A DNA stretch of 64,000 nucleotides from Fulvivirga imtechensis AK7 (GCF_000331535.1 NZ_AMZN01000015.1:62001-126000), one strand, 5' to 3'. Counted from the stretch's first letter, positions 46,168-56,056 are shown. Translations and numbers: made by a program. The notes: generated by a model from the letters alone, not told the origin.

Positions 46168-47201
46168 AGTTTATCGTAGTAGATCAAAGCACCGAGCGCT
46201 TCTTCAGAATTAATTTCCTGATCCCATACGATTTGACCGATACCGCTCAGCAAGGCAGCTAGAATGCTATTGCCCTTGTTCTTTTTGTCTTGTATCAAAT
46301 AATGTAATGCTTCCCCGCGATCATGGTCGGTCAAAGGAATCTTGCCGAAGATCTGCAATATATAGCTGGAAACTTCTTCAAGTTCAGCGGAACTGATAAG
46401 ATTTCTGCTGTGACTTAAATATGCCTCGCAGATCATCCCGGCAGCAATGGCTTCACCATGTAGTTTTGGCTTGCCGCTGTTGAGTAAGTAACTTTCAATG
46501 GCATGTCCGATAGTGTGGCCGAAATTCAGAGCTTTCCTTAAACCTGATTCGTAAGGATCCTGCTTAACAATGCCATGCTTTATGCTTATAGAGTGGGGTA
46601 CCAGGATATTCCAATCCAAGGACTCAAAATTATTTTTCTTAAGCTTCACCCAACCCTCAACGTCAGCGATCAGGTGATGCTTGATCACTTCGGCAAAACC
46701 TGACCTAAGTTCGTTTTTTGGCAGGGTTTTGAGGAACTGAAGATCAATAATAACATTTTTTGGCTCTTGGAAGAGACCAATATGATTTTTATAGCCATTA
46801 AAATCAATGCCCAGTTTGCCTCCCACACTGGCATCAACTTGTGATAGCAATGTTGTGGGAATATTGATAAAATCAATTCCTCTTTTATAAGTACCTGCAC
46901 AGAACCCTCCCATATCTCCAATTACACCTCCACCGAGATTGATCATCAGTGATTTTCTGTCAAAGCTATGCTCGGTCAGTTGTTGCCATATATTGGAACA
47001 TGTATCCAGGATTTTAAACTTTTCACCACTTTTTATCTCGATCAGGATATGTTGAGGCAGTGAACGTGCCACCAGCGGATAACAATGCTTACGGGTATTT
47101 TCATCAACTAATACAGCTATTTTGCTGTAGGATTCGTGTTGCAGGATCGTGCCAAGCGTATCAGATGCGCTCGGTGTTAGTATAATATTGTCTAGGATCA
47201 C
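46164..47201 (-). CDS. aroB: 3-dehydroquinate synthase
   Basis: A 345-residue NAD- and metal-dependent enzyme making 3-dehydroquinate from DAHP, the second step of the shikimate pathway. Signatures: INLGGGVIGDMGGFCAGTYK, RGIDFINIPTTLLSQVDASV with GGKLGID, metal ligands in LRSGFAEVIKHHLIAD and ALNFGHTIGHAIES, and KLHGEAIAAGMI. It starts at GTG 47201, overlapping the upstream DAHP synthase stop by four bases (GTGA), so translation is probably coupled with that enzyme. Confidence 0.96.
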   Translation of the reverse strand: MILDNIILTPSASDTLGTILQHESYSKIAVLVDENTRKHCYPLVARSLPQHILIEIKSGEKFKILDTCSNIWQQLTEHSFDRKSLMINLGGGVIGDMGGFCAGTYKRGIDFINIPTTLLSQVDASVGGKLGIDFNGYKNHIGLFQEPKNVIIDLQFLKTLPKNELRSGFAEVIKHHLIADVEGWVKLKKNNFESLDWNILVPHSISIKHGIVKQDPYESGLRKALNFGHTIGHAIESYLLNSGKPKLHGEAIAAGMICEAYLSHSRNLISSAELEEVSSYILQIFGKIPLTDHDRGEALHYLIQDKKNKGNSILAALLSGIGQIVWDQEINSEEALGALIYYDKL

Positions 47202-48295
47202 TTTGATTTAGAGGTGTGTTGGTTTAATATATTTGTTTGGTTTTTGATAGATTCGGTATGGATCAGTTTGTAAAGATCTTCAATGAATTCCCTGCCAAGA
47301 CCAAGTGCTTCCGCCCAGTCAGGCCTACTTTTTATGATCTCATTCCAGCGTTCGAGCTGAAAGATCGTAACGTTGTTGTCGCGCTTATATTCGCCTATCA
47401 GTCCTATCACTTTCATTCTGTTGGAGAGCGTCTCCAGCAGGTCATGGTCAATGCTGTCAATTTTGTCTCGTAGCTCTTCCAGTTTATTCTTAAATAAAAC
47501 ATTATTGGAAGTTGCTTTTCTTATTTTTAGATTTTTTCGGATCTCGCTTAATTGGTCAGAGGTAATTTGTTGTTGAGCATCACTCAGCGCCTTATCCGGA
47601 TCAGGATGTACTTCGATCATCAGTCCATTGTAGCCCATGTCCAGGGCTTTTTGAGAAATATCAAAGATCATGTCCCGGTTACCACTAATATGGCTGGGGT
47701 CGCAAATTAATGGTATTTCCGGGATGTTCCTTTTAAGTTCAAGCGGGATCTGCCAGACCGGTTCATTTCGGAACTGTGACTTTCGAAAAGATGAAAAACC
47801 TCTGTGGATAGCTCCAATTTTGGAAATTCCGGCATTATATATCCTTTCAATAGCGCCAATCCATAAAGCAAGGTCTGGGTTAACTGGGTTTTTGACCAGC
47901 ACCGGGATATCTGTGCCCTGCAGAGCATCAGCAATCTCCTGAACGGTGAAGGGGTTAACTGTAGTGCGTGCTCCAAGCCACAGGATGTCAATATCATTTT
48001 TTAGTGCTTGCTCAACATGCTGGGCGCTGGCTACTTCGGTAGCGAACTGCACCTGAAATTGGCTCCTGGCGCTTTTTATCCAGTCAAATGCTTTGGCGCC
48101 TACACCTTCAAAGCTATTTGGACGGGTGCGGGGTTTCCAAATACCGGCCCGTATCACCTTCACCCCTTGTGCTGCAACTTTTTCAGTGATATCCAACAAC
48201 TGCTCTTCTGATTCAACACTGCAAGGACCGGCTATTAGCCAGGGGTTTTTGTACCTCTTTATCCATTCTCCATTTATCTTTTCAGCACCTGGCAT
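47198..48295 (-). CDS. Bifunctional DAHP synthase / chorismate mutase
   Basis: A 365-residue fusion that starts and branches the aromatic pathway. The N-terminal DAHP synthase domain (type I-beta, KDSA-like; about 1-260) has LIAGPCSVESEEQLLDI, IRAGIWKPRTRPNSFEGVG, LVKNPVNPDLALWIGAIERI, and IPLICDPSHISGNRDMIFD. The C-terminal chorismate mutase domain (AroQ type; about 270-365) has LEELRDKIDSIDHDLLETLS and MKVIGLIGEYKRDNNVTIFQ. This domain order is typical of Bacteroidota. The start is taken as ATG 48295; a TTG at 48322 would add nine residues. It leads an operon with aroB. Confidence 0.92.
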   Translation of the reverse strand: MPGAEKINGEWIKRYKNPWLIAGPCSVESEEQLLDITEKVAAQGVKVIRAGIWKPRTRPNSFEGVGAKAFDWIKSARSQFQVQFATEVASAQHVEQALKNDIDILWLGARTTVNPFTVQEIADALQGTDIPVLVKNPVNPDLALWIGAIERIYNAGISKIGAIHRGFSSFRKSQFRNEPVWQIPLELKRNIPEIPLICDPSHISGNRDMIFDISQKALDMGYNGLMIEVHPDPDKALSDAQQQITSDQLSEIRKNLKIRKATSNNVLFKNKLEELRDKIDSIDHDLLETLSNRMKVIGLIGEYKRDNNVTIFQLERWNEIIKSRPDWAEALGLGREFIEDLYKLIHTESIKNQTNILNQHTSKSK

Positions 48296-48410
48296 TGAGT
48301 CATGTTTTATGGCTACTGGCAACGTTGTTAGTAGCTGGTATTTTTTTATCCAATTGCGGAATAAAGATATATTAAAAAATAAAAAAAACCGGACGTAAAG
48401 GCTTAATTTA

Positions 48411-48418
48411 TATATTTG
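48411..48418 (+). promoter_or_regulatory. -7 promoter element for the proline dehydrogenase gene
   Basis: TATATTTG fits TAnnTTTG, ending 19 bases before ATG 48438. No good -33 TTG is seen; the flanking sequence is AT-rich. Confidence 0.5.
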
Positions 48419-48437
48419 TAGCGGTTAAGAAAAACGT

Positions 48438-49616
48438 ATGAACTTGAACTCTAACATATCATTTGACGACACTTCTGTGGCCTTTCAGGCAAAGTCAACC
48501 AAGGCACTGAAGAAGGCCAATCTTATGTTTACCGTTGTAAACAATCCGCTAATGTCGAAGCTGGCGACCAAGTCGGTTAAACTTGCATTCGCACTTAATT
48601 TGCCTATAAAAGGAATTATTAAAAGTACTGTGTTCGAGCATTTTTGCGGTGGTGAGAATATCGAGGATAGCAAGCAGACCATTAATGAGTTAGCTGATTT
48701 CCATATTGGCGCCATTTTAGACTATGCAGTTGAGGGCGAGGATAATGAAGCTACCTTTGATGCTACAAAAATGGAGGTAATGCGGACTATAGATGCAGCT
48801 AAAGCTTCCCCAAATATTCCCTTCAGTGTTTTTAAAGTGACCGGCATTGCCAGTGCGTCTATATTACAAAAGGTTCAGGAAAAGAAGGAGCTGACGGAGG
48901 CGGAGGCCCAGGCATATGAGAGAGTTAAGGTCAGGGTCGATGAGATATGCCGGAAAGCTTATGAAAATGATGTGCCCATCCTGATTGATGCCGAAGATTC
49001 CTGGATCCAGGAACCAATAGATGAAATGGTATATGCTATGATGCAGAAATACAATCAGAAGCGGGCAATAGTGTATAACACATTTCAGATGTACAGGGTG
49101 GATATGTTGGATAATCTGCGAAAGGCACATCACTATGCCACTATGCATAATTATTTCTTTGGGGCGAAGCTTGTGCGGGGTGCATATATGGAAAAGGAAC
49201 GGGAAAGAGCAGCGGAAATGGGATACCCCGATCCGATCCAGCCTAACAAAGAGGCTACAGACAGGGACTTTGATAAAGCGTTGGCATTTTGTATTGACAA
49301 TAAGCAGCGTATATCGTTGGTGTGTGGTTCACACAATGAAAACAGTAACTATTACCTGGCGCTTCTTATGGAGAAGCACAGCATGAAGAATGACGATTCC
49401 CGGGTGTACTTTGCTCAGCTTTACGGTATGAGCGACAATATATCATTTAATCTGGCTAAGGCGGGTTATAATGTGGTAAAATATGTGCCTTATGGCCCTG
49501 TAAAGGTTGTAATGCCCTACTTGTTCAGGCGCGCAGAAGAGAATACTTCTGTTGCAGGTCAGAGCAGCCGGGAGCTGTCACTTATCAGAAAAGAACTGAA
49601 AAGAAGGGAGAATTAA
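48438..49616 (+). CDS. Proline dehydrogenase
   Basis: A 392-residue FAD-linked TIM-barrel enzyme that oxidises proline to pyrroline-5-carboxylate. It corresponds to the PRODH domain only; the P5C dehydrogenase domain of bifunctional PutA is absent. Visible motifs: FEHFCGGENIEDSKQTINEL, ILIDAEDSWIQEPIDEMV, YNTFQMYRVDMLDNL, GAKLVRGAYMEKERERAAEM and the terminal YGPVKVVMPYLFRRAEENTS. No P5C dehydrogenase gene is nearby. Monocistronic, with a possible bidirectional hairpin after it. Confidence 0.93.
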   Translation: MNLNSNISFDDTSVAFQAKSTKALKKANLMFTVVNNPLMSKLATKSVKLAFALNLPIKGIIKSTVFEHFCGGENIEDSKQTINELADFHIGAILDYAVEGEDNEATFDATKMEVMRTIDAAKASPNIPFSVFKVTGIASASILQKVQEKKELTEAEAQAYERVKVRVDEICRKAYENDVPILIDAEDSWIQEPIDEMVYAMMQKYNQKRAIVYNTFQMYRVDMLDNLRKAHHYATMHNYFFGAKLVRGAYMEKERERAAEMGYPDPIQPNKEATDRDFDKALAFCIDNKQRISLVCGSHNENSNYYLALLMEKHSMKNDDSRVYFAQLYGMSDNISFNLAKAGYNVVKYVPYGPVKVVMPYLFRRAEENTSVAGQSSRELSLIRKELKRREN

Positions 49617-49634
49617 GGCAAACTCATTAATCCT

Positions 49635-49685
49635 TTGGTCAATCGTCACTGGTTAAATTTATTGAAAGCAGCGATGATTGACCAA
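49635..49685. terminator. Possible bidirectional terminator hairpin between convergent genes
   Basis: TTGGTCAATC (49635-49644) is the perfect complement of GATTGACCAA (49676-49685), spaced by 31 bases, between the convergent proline dehydrogenase and OmpA-family genes. The loop is long and U-runs are weak, so it may instead be a repeat remnant. Confidence 0.4.
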
Positions 49686-49715
49686 TGATAAATTGCTATT
49701 CGTCTTCCATCTTCC

Positions 49716-51749
49716 CTACTTATCTGTTATTACAAATTCCACTCGTCTGTTTTGAACACGTCCGCTTTCCGTTTCGTTTGATGCCAACGGTTTGCTTTCG
49801 CCAAAACCCGCGGAATTGACTTGCTTTGATCTAATACCTTTGTTCAGCAGGTAGTCCATCACTGACCGGGCGCGTTCTTCCGATAGCTTTTGGTTATAAT
49901 CCTCACTACCCATGGAGCAGGTATGGCCATCAAGCTGGATCTTTACTTTCGAATTTTCTTCCAGAAAGCTGTAGATCTTGTCCAACTGAGGTATTGACTC
50001 AGTGCGAAGGGTGGCTTTATTAAAGTCAAAATAAATATTATCCAATGGTATGCGCTGCCCGACTTCTATAGGGTCCATGTGTATGACATAATCAATTTCA
50101 TCACTTTCGTAGACTACCGAAAGGTCCACCATGTGAGATTCGATGGAAAGGTAGTTTTCTGCCTGAGCTGAGATCTCATATTTTGTGCCGTTGGGAATAA
50201 CAAAGCTAAATTTTCCAGAACCATCGCTTTTCTGCTTCCATTCTTCTTTGTTTTTATTTTTATCGAATATCACAAGGTTAGCGTGAGGGATCGGTTCCAG
50301 TGTATTTTTGTCCAGTACAGTCACATTTAGCTCTACAACGGGTTCTGGCAGGTGAAATAAAGGTAGCTCAAGGCGGTAAATATCAGCATCCAAACCATTT
50401 CCTTTGGTGTAGTATGCATATTTAGTATCATAAGCCAGGTGAAAGAAGATCTCATCATCAGGGGAATTGATGAACGGGCCCAGGTTTTCAGGTTCAGTCC
50501 ATTTTGTCCAGCTATCATCGATTCTTCGCGAAACGAATACATCACTTCCTCCGAAGCCGAGGTGTCCTTTGGTTGAGAAGTAAAGGGTTTTGCCATCAGG
50601 GGCCAGAAAGGGTGAGGACTCTTCTTCGGAGGTATTGATCACGTTCCCAAGGTTTTTTGGCGTTGACCATCGGCCATTGTCCTGCACAAAGCTTACGTAT
50701 AGGTCGCGGTTTCCATAAGTGTCTCTTCTTTGTACCGACATGAGCAATATTTTTTCATTATTGCCCAGGAAGTAATTAGCGTAAGCAGAAAAATTCTCAT
50801 GGTTTTCAATAATAACAGGCCTGGTGCCGGTAAGGCCGCTATCAGACTTATGAGCAATGGATAAGCCCTCGATCATTTTCCCTTTTTTATACCGATTGCC
50901 CAGTAGCAGTACATAACCTTCCGCTGATGGAGTAACACTGCAAATGAAATTGGGACCTTCATTATTCAGGGGCATGCCTATATTTTGTGCTTTACTCCAC
51001 TCACCATTGTCGTCTCGTTCCGAATACCATATGTCTTCAAGATCCTGCTCGCCACCGATGTTGTTTGGGTCCTTCACGCGACTGAAGAACATCGTTTTTC
51101 CATCCGGGGTCAGCAGGGGTTTCAGGTCTTTATAGGGGCTGTTAATATTGTTGGTAAGCTTTTGAGGAGCTACGGATTCATAGATGCCATCAGCTATTTT
51201 AATGTCTATAGTTATGGGAATGTCAGAGTCGGATATGGCTATGGCGTCAATGCCATTGTAACCTGGTACCTGCGCCCCGTTGAGCATCACTTTTACCGCC
51301 TTTACTTTATAATGGGTTTCTTCCATGAAAAGATTGATGAGGCGACCTTTTAGCGGAATAGGATGTGGATTGAAGGTGTTAATAAGATACTCCCTTCCGG
51401 ACTCATCATAGGCAAATACTTTCCAGACAGCAGTAGGATTTATTGTCTCGGCAATGGCTATCTGTTTAATGGCAATGGCCTCTTCAAAACCTACTTTAAT
51501 AAAATCGATCTGATCGGTCTTTTTTGGGGTCCACGCACGGGTAGACCCATCACTTCCCGGCATTATGTTAGGTTCACCAAGCACCTCGTTGGCTTTGTGG
51601 GCGTGACCCATGATCTGCATCAGGTGTACAGGGGCTCTGCGCTCCGAGGACACTTCAAGCACCTCAGAGGCCCATAGCACTTTTTGAGAATATGAAAAAT
51701 TTAAAAAGCCAACAACAAAAGACAGGCAAAATAATATTCTAATATGCAT
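49716..51749 (-). CDS. PD40/OmpA-family envelope protein (PorE-like), part of a T9SS triad
   Basis: A 677-residue exported protein. Signal peptide about 1-21 (FLNFSYSQ); an N-terminal beta-sandwich-like region (about 30-180) with PGSDGSTRAWTPKKTDQIDF; WD40-like/PD40 propeller repeats (about 195-480; LTPDGKTMFFSRVKDP, LAPDGKTLYFSTKGHLGFGG); a carboxypeptidase-regulatory-like domain (about 485-555); and a C-terminal OmpA peptidoglycan-binding domain with IYFDFNKATLRTESIPQLDK and SEERARSVMDYLLNKGI. This layout resembles T9SS PorE but without its TPR domain. The start is ATG 51749, which places the signal peptide at the N-terminus and leaves one base after the upstream stop; the longer frame from 51785 would precede it with a non-secretory extension. 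Confidence 0.87.
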   Translation of the reverse strand: MHIRILFCLSFVVGFLNFSYSQKVLWASEVLEVSSERRAPVHLMQIMGHAHKANEVLGEPNIMPGSDGSTRAWTPKKTDQIDFIKVGFEEAIAIKQIAIAETINPTAVWKVFAYDESGREYLINTFNPHPIPLKGRLINLFMEETHYKVKAVKVMLNGAQVPGYNGIDAIAISDSDIPITIDIKIADGIYESVAPQKLTNNINSPYKDLKPLLTPDGKTMFFSRVKDPNNIGGEQDLEDIWYSERDDNGEWSKAQNIGMPLNNEGPNFICSVTPSAEGYVLLLGNRYKKGKMIEGLSIAHKSDSGLTGTRPVIIENHENFSAYANYFLGNNEKILLMSVQRRDTYGNRDLYVSFVQDNGRWSTPKNLGNVINTSEEESSPFLAPDGKTLYFSTKGHLGFGGSDVFVSRRIDDSWTKWTEPENLGPFINSPDDEIFFHLAYDTKYAYYTKGNGLDADIYRLELPLFHLPEPVVELNVTVLDKNTLEPIPHANLVIFDKNKNKEEWKQKSDGSGKFSFVIPNGTKYEISAQAENYLSIESHMVDLSVVYESDEIDYVIHMDPIEVGQRIPLDNIYFDFNKATLRTESIPQLDKIYSFLEENSKVKIQLDGHTCSMGSEDYNQKLSEERARSVMDYLLNKGIRSKQVNSAGFGESKPLASNETESGRVQNRRVEFVITDK

Positions 51750-51750
51750 T

Positions 51751-52791
51751 TTAATATCTTGATTTTGGAGGTGCATGGTCCGCAAATCTCACTGAGAGAT
51801 GGATTTCATAAGTACCTATGCCACGATTGCTATAGCGTAGCGATGAGGTGTTCCAGTCATAACTGAATGCTACTTTGAATAAAGGACTTTCCAATTCAGC
51901 AAGCAGAATAACAGCATCATTGACCCTGTACCAGCTTCCAACTCGCGCAATGAAATATCTGAGATGGCCATTGGCTTCAGTATCTATCTTATAGCTTAAG
52001 TACGACCCCAGATTGTTTTGCAGGACCCCATCTTGATAAGCATTCAAGGTATTGGCAGATATGGTAGCATGGTGAGAAATGTTAAATACTATGCCTCCGT
52101 GAAATTTATACAATACCGGTAAACGGCTCTCATTTCCCGAGATCAGAGATTCATTTGGGTTGTTCATGTGAGAAGCCGAAATACCTGCATTCATACTATT
52201 GAGCAGTTTGCCACTTTCAGGAATCGGATTGTGCCACCAGAATATGCCGGAGTTAACATCAAAAAAAGTAGTGTTTTCCAGATTTCCTACCTCTGAAGAA
52301 GCAATAGAGGCATCAAAACCAACAAACGGATTATATTGCTCTCCCCATTGTAGTCCATCAGGATCGATCCTTTTGTTGATCATCCCTACCTGTATGCCAA
52401 AAGTGATTTGATTGATGTGTTTATGGTCTAGCGGCAGGTTGTACGCAAAAGACCCATTCAAGCCCGTGGTTTTGAAATTCTTGCTTTCACCGGCCACATC
52501 ATTGTAAACGGATAAACCTATACCACCAACATGACCGTATGGTTCGGTATGTTCGGATTTGTAGTATGGCATGACCACTGACACCTGACTGGTGGTGTAG
52601 GGGAATAGAAGGCTTCTCCATTGCGAACGATGTGCAAAGCTTACCGATATGTCTTTCTCAATACCTGCAAGAGCAGGATTTAAGTACAAGGTGGAGTTAA
52701 AGAATTGCGAAAACACGGCATCTTGCGCACTTACTCGTCCGGCTACCGCTACCAGGGCCACAAGGAGGTAAAATTTTAGGACCGTTCGCAT
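51751..52791 (-). CDS. PorP/SprF-family type IX secretion membrane protein
   Basis: A 346-residue outer-membrane beta-barrel of the PorP/SprF family: signal peptide 1-22 (AGRVSAQ) and the family start QDAVFSQFFNSTLYLNPALA, followed by HRSQWRSLLFPYTTSQVSV and a C-terminal strand ...TYEIHLSVRF. Family members help particular T9SS substrates with type B C-terminal domains cross or attach to the outer membrane. The gene sits between the CHU_C protein upstream and the OmpA protein downstream with gaps of one base each, so they form an operon. Confidence 0.93.
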   Translation of the reverse strand: MRTVLKFYLLVALVAVAGRVSAQDAVFSQFFNSTLYLNPALAGIEKDISVSFAHRSQWRSLLFPYTTSQVSVVMPYYKSEHTEPYGHVGGIGLSVYNDVAGESKNFKTTGLNGSFAYNLPLDHKHINQITFGIQVGMINKRIDPDGLQWGEQYNPFVGFDASIASSEVGNLENTTFFDVNSGIFWWHNPIPESGKLLNSMNAGISASHMNNPNESLISGNESRLPVLYKFHGGIVFNISHHATISANTLNAYQDGVLQNNLGSYLSYKIDTEANGHLRYFIARVGSWYRVNDAVILLAELESPLFKVAFSYDWNTSSLRYSNRGIGTYEIHLSVRFADHAPPKSRY

Positions 52792-52792
52792 C

Positions 52793-55700
52793 TTACTTCG
52801 CCAGGGTTACCGTTCCTGTTTTCTCGAACTTGCGGCCATCATTATACTGCCCGCGTACAATATATGTAAATACATTGTTTTCTTTTTCCTCTCCTCCGGA
52901 GGTTCCGTTCCACCCCTTCTCCTGTGCTTCGGTAAGGTTGGTGGTGCTGTACACCACTTTTCCCCAGCGATTGTAGATCTGAAAGGTGAAGTCATTTGGA
53001 GAAAGATTTTCCCCATAGACTTTGACTACATTATTGTCACTGTTGGATGACGTGGGGCTAAACACGTTGGGAATAAAAAGCGTCTCATTGGAGATGACCT
53101 CAAGTGTTTTCATTTGCTCATCTTTGCATGCACCATTTGACACTTCTAAAATGATGTCATATACACCCGGACTGTTATATGTATGTACAGGGTTTATACT
53201 ACGGCTGGTACTTCCGTCACCAAATCTCCACTTGTAAGCATCGCCTGAGTATTCCGGAGTAAAACTATATTCTATTCCTGCCAGCATAGGGTTTTCTCCG
53301 GGGTCAGGATCAATAGTGAAATGGGCATTCGGACGAATTACCTCCACTGTTTTGGCTAGTTGAAGAGAACTGCAGCCATCTGAAACCACAAGAGTAATGA
53401 CAATAAAGGTATCGTCATCATGTGTCGTATAAGCGGCCTCCGGTGAGTTGGCATTGGTAACACTGCCGTTGCCACCTGATACAGTCCAGAGCAGGGAAGT
53501 AGGTGTGCCCCCCAATTCTGCAGTCAAGGCAATAGTGCCGGGACAATATTCGTCATCCATGGTTATCAAACCTGACAGAGAGGGCTTTTCCACCTGGGCA
53601 GCACCGGTAACGACTCCCGAGCAGTGAGCATCAGAAACGCTTACAAGCTCGTAGGTAGCAGCCTTGTCGGTTTCAAAGGTGTAACTACTTTCGGAAGTAG
53701 TAACCTCGAAAGTTTCGGTCCCATCAGTGTATGTTACACTCCATGGGGGTGTGCCTTTCATAGAAATGGATATGGTTGCCTTTTCTGTTGCACAGATCTC
53801 GCCACCACCAAAAATCGTTGCGGTAGGCGCTGATGATCCAATTGTAGCTGAACCGGTTGCTGTTCCAATACAATGGGCATCAGACACGGAAATTAAATTA
53901 TAAGATCCCACAGGTACCTCAAAAATGTGAATAGCATTGGCTATGTTCATTTCATAATCATTGATGCCATCCGTATAGGTTATTGTCCATGGACCTTCAC
54001 CTGTCAATGAGACGGTTAACTCAGACATCTCACCGGGGCATACCTCGGCACTTCCTGATAGGTTGGCGCTTGGGTGCTCAAAAAAGCTCACACTCGCGGT
54101 GCCGGTGGCTGTACCGTTCAACTCATTGGCATCTTTTACTGATTGCAGGGAATAACTACCCGCCTGGGTAGTATGTAACATATATGGACTATCTTGTATC
54201 GTAATTTCCTTTATGGTGCCCACAGAATCATATGTGAGTACCCAGGGAGCAACCCCGGTCAGGTCGATATTAAATGTAGTTGATGATCCTTCGCAAATTT
54301 TTGATGAACCCGACACAGTTGCGGTTGGGGGCACGGCAGTTACCGGACATCTTTGATCAGGATTATCGCTTGCCGTTGATGTTCTGGTAGAGCCATTGGG
54401 ACTTGTCAGCGTCCAAACCAGGTTTGTGCCGTCAAATTCCACCTGAAAAACATCCGCCTGCCTACCGGGTAAAAAATTAAACACCTGGCCGCGATCCACC
54501 GGTGTCGGGGTGAATTTATTATTCTCTCCGGCAGGAATGATAATATTCTCCGTGCCTTCATTGAGATAACCGAAGTGAGCCACATAAGTGTTTTCGTCAG
54601 CATTGAACTCCACACATTCCAGTACCGGCCTTATGTCGATATCAGGCGGACATGTATCCTCGATATTTATATTTATACTTCCGCTACCCGTTTCGCCATC
54701 TTTGTGCCATACAAAATTGCCAGCGGCACTCATCTCATTAATATCTTGTCCACCGGCACCAATACCAATTTGAAAAGGATGACCCAGTTGCTCTAGCCAA
54801 ATAAAATTGTTGGGATTGCCAATCTGATAGAAGTATGAGCGGTCACTATTTAAAAGGTAAAATAGCCATGTTTCTACCCTGTCTTCACCCTGCCCGAGGT
54901 CAGTATTAGGGTCTAATATGTCAGTTGCGTCAAATTCAGCGCTGATGCCCCAGTTTGTGCCATTTAGCACACCACCGCCGGTTCGCAGCGTCAGTTCGCC
55001 ATACAAAAATGCATTGTCAGCAGTATGGTGCAATTGGCCGCTCGTAAAGTCAAATATGGCTGATCCTGCTCCGAAAAGGTCTGTAACCGCGAGGCTATGA
55101 ACGAGGATGCCTTCAGCGGTTGAGGAAGTAGCTGTGTATAATTTGTCGGCAGTGGCAATATCACCACAGACTTGCATACTTGAAGGGCAGCTAAAATCGA
55201 GATTAATATTAATATTCATGGTGCCGGAACCGCTACCCAGCGACACCTGATATGATGCAGACGCGCCAAATACATCAATTTCAATATTATTCGCCCCCAC
55301 GCCTGTTTGAAGGGGGGTACCAATTTCCAAAAAAGCGGCTACGTTAGATGACCTGGCAACATTGTACATATATGATTCGGAGGGATCTAACTCATAATAC
55401 TTCCATGTGTCAGTGAGTTCTGCGCCCTGGCCAAGATCGGTATTGGGTGTGCCGGATGTCGATGGCGTATATCTCAGGTATATCAACCATTGCGAACCAA
55501 CAGGGTTATTCGTATTGCCCCCTGTTGTTAATGTCAGTGTACCGGATAAAATGGCCGATGTTTCATCTATATACAACTGCCCCTCATTAAAATCGAAAGT
55601 TGTAGATGCGATATTGAAAAAGAGGTATTCAAAATCAAGACCCGGCATAAGAGTACCATGGTCATTGGCTGCACTGATCTCATAAATTCTGGCACTTTGA

Positions 55701-55795
55701 CCCAGATCACTACACTGGGTTATACTTTGTGAATAGCTGGTAATCAGAGGACATAGCAATAGCGCTATGAAGCTGAAGGTTCGGTTGATTTTCAT
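52793..55795 (-). CDS. Large secreted modular protein with CHU_C (gliding-type, T9SS type B) C-terminus
   Basis: A 1000-residue surface protein. Signal peptide 1-22 (ITSYSQ). Residues ~28-203 and ~210-382 are two copies of an unfamiliar ~175-residue module sharing FDF.....GQL, PNTDLGQG and an aromatic W-Y/F-Y run. Next is a segment (~388-485, VLECVEFNADENTYVAHFGY) followed by about four Ig-like repeats (~490-810), a PKD domain (~812-895, YKWRFGDGSTSRSINPVHTY) and the C-terminal CHU_C domain (~896-1000, FIPNVFSPTSSNSDNN, QIYNRWGKVVYST, GTFTYI-like end ...VFTYIVRGQYNDG). This signal type is sorted with PorP/SprF proteins, which the next gene encodes. The start is ATG 55795, giving a canonical signal peptide. 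Confidence 0.9.
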   Translation of the reverse strand: MKINRTFSFIALLLCPLITSYSQSITQCSDLGQSARIYEISAANDHGTLMPGLDFEYLFFNIASTTFDFNEGQLYIDETSAILSGTLTLTTGGNTNNPVGSQWLIYLRYTPSTSGTPNTDLGQGAELTDTWKYYELDPSESYMYNVARSSNVAAFLEIGTPLQTGVGANNIEIDVFGASASYQVSLGSGSGTMNININLDFSCPSSMQVCGDIATADKLYTATSSTAEGILVHSLAVTDLFGAGSAIFDFTSGQLHHTADNAFLYGELTLRTGGGVLNGTNWGISAEFDATDILDPNTDLGQGEDRVETWLFYLLNSDRSYFYQIGNPNNFIWLEQLGHPFQIGIGAGGQDINEMSAAGNFVWHKDGETGSGSININIEDTCPPDIDIRPVLECVEFNADENTYVAHFGYLNEGTENIIIPAGENNKFTPTPVDRGQVFNFLPGRQADVFQVEFDGTNLVWTLTSPNGSTRTSTASDNPDQRCPVTAVPPTATVSGSSKICEGSSTTFNIDLTGVAPWVLTYDSVGTIKEITIQDSPYMLHTTQAGSYSLQSVKDANELNGTATGTASVSFFEHPSANLSGSAEVCPGEMSELTVSLTGEGPWTITYTDGINDYEMNIANAIHIFEVPVGSYNLISVSDAHCIGTATGSATIGSSAPTATIFGGGEICATEKATISISMKGTPPWSVTYTDGTETFEVTTSESSYTFETDKAATYELVSVSDAHCSGVVTGAAQVEKPSLSGLITMDDEYCPGTIALTAELGGTPTSLLWTVSGGNGSVTNANSPEAAYTTHDDDTFIVITLVVSDGCSSLQLAKTVEVIRPNAHFTIDPDPGENPMLAGIEYSFTPEYSGDAYKWRFGDGSTSRSINPVHTYNSPGVYDIILEVSNGACKDEQMKTLEVISNETLFIPNVFSPTSSNSDNNVVKVYGENLSPNDFTFQIYNRWGKVVYSTTNLTEAQEKGWNGTSGGEEKENNVFTYIVRGQYNDGRKFEKTGTVTLAK

Positions 55796-55923
55796 ATTAA
55801 GGTTTTCTAGTAGGCGGACAAACAATACCTTACATCGATCATTGGTAGTGCTAACACCGTTTTGTCGATTCAAATATTGGTTCTAATAAATATAAACTAT
55901 TAGAAGGTTATATTTTATTTATA

Positions 55924-55957
55924 CAAAAATAAACAGAAAGTACATGGAAAAGCAAAA
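55924..55957 (-). promoter_or_regulatory. -33/-7 promoter for the CHU_C-PorP-OmpA operon
   Basis: On the minus strand, TTTTG at 55957-55953 and TATTTTTG at 55931-55924, spaced by 21 bases. The leader to ATG 55795 would be about 120 bases. Confidence 0.5.
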
Positions 55958-56056
55958 CATGAAAATATTTATTTTCCGAGATTGAATGTTGGGATTTGGC
56001 AGCGAATCTCTATTGATGTTATGAATTATATAATACCAATTCTGGTAACTTTCACC

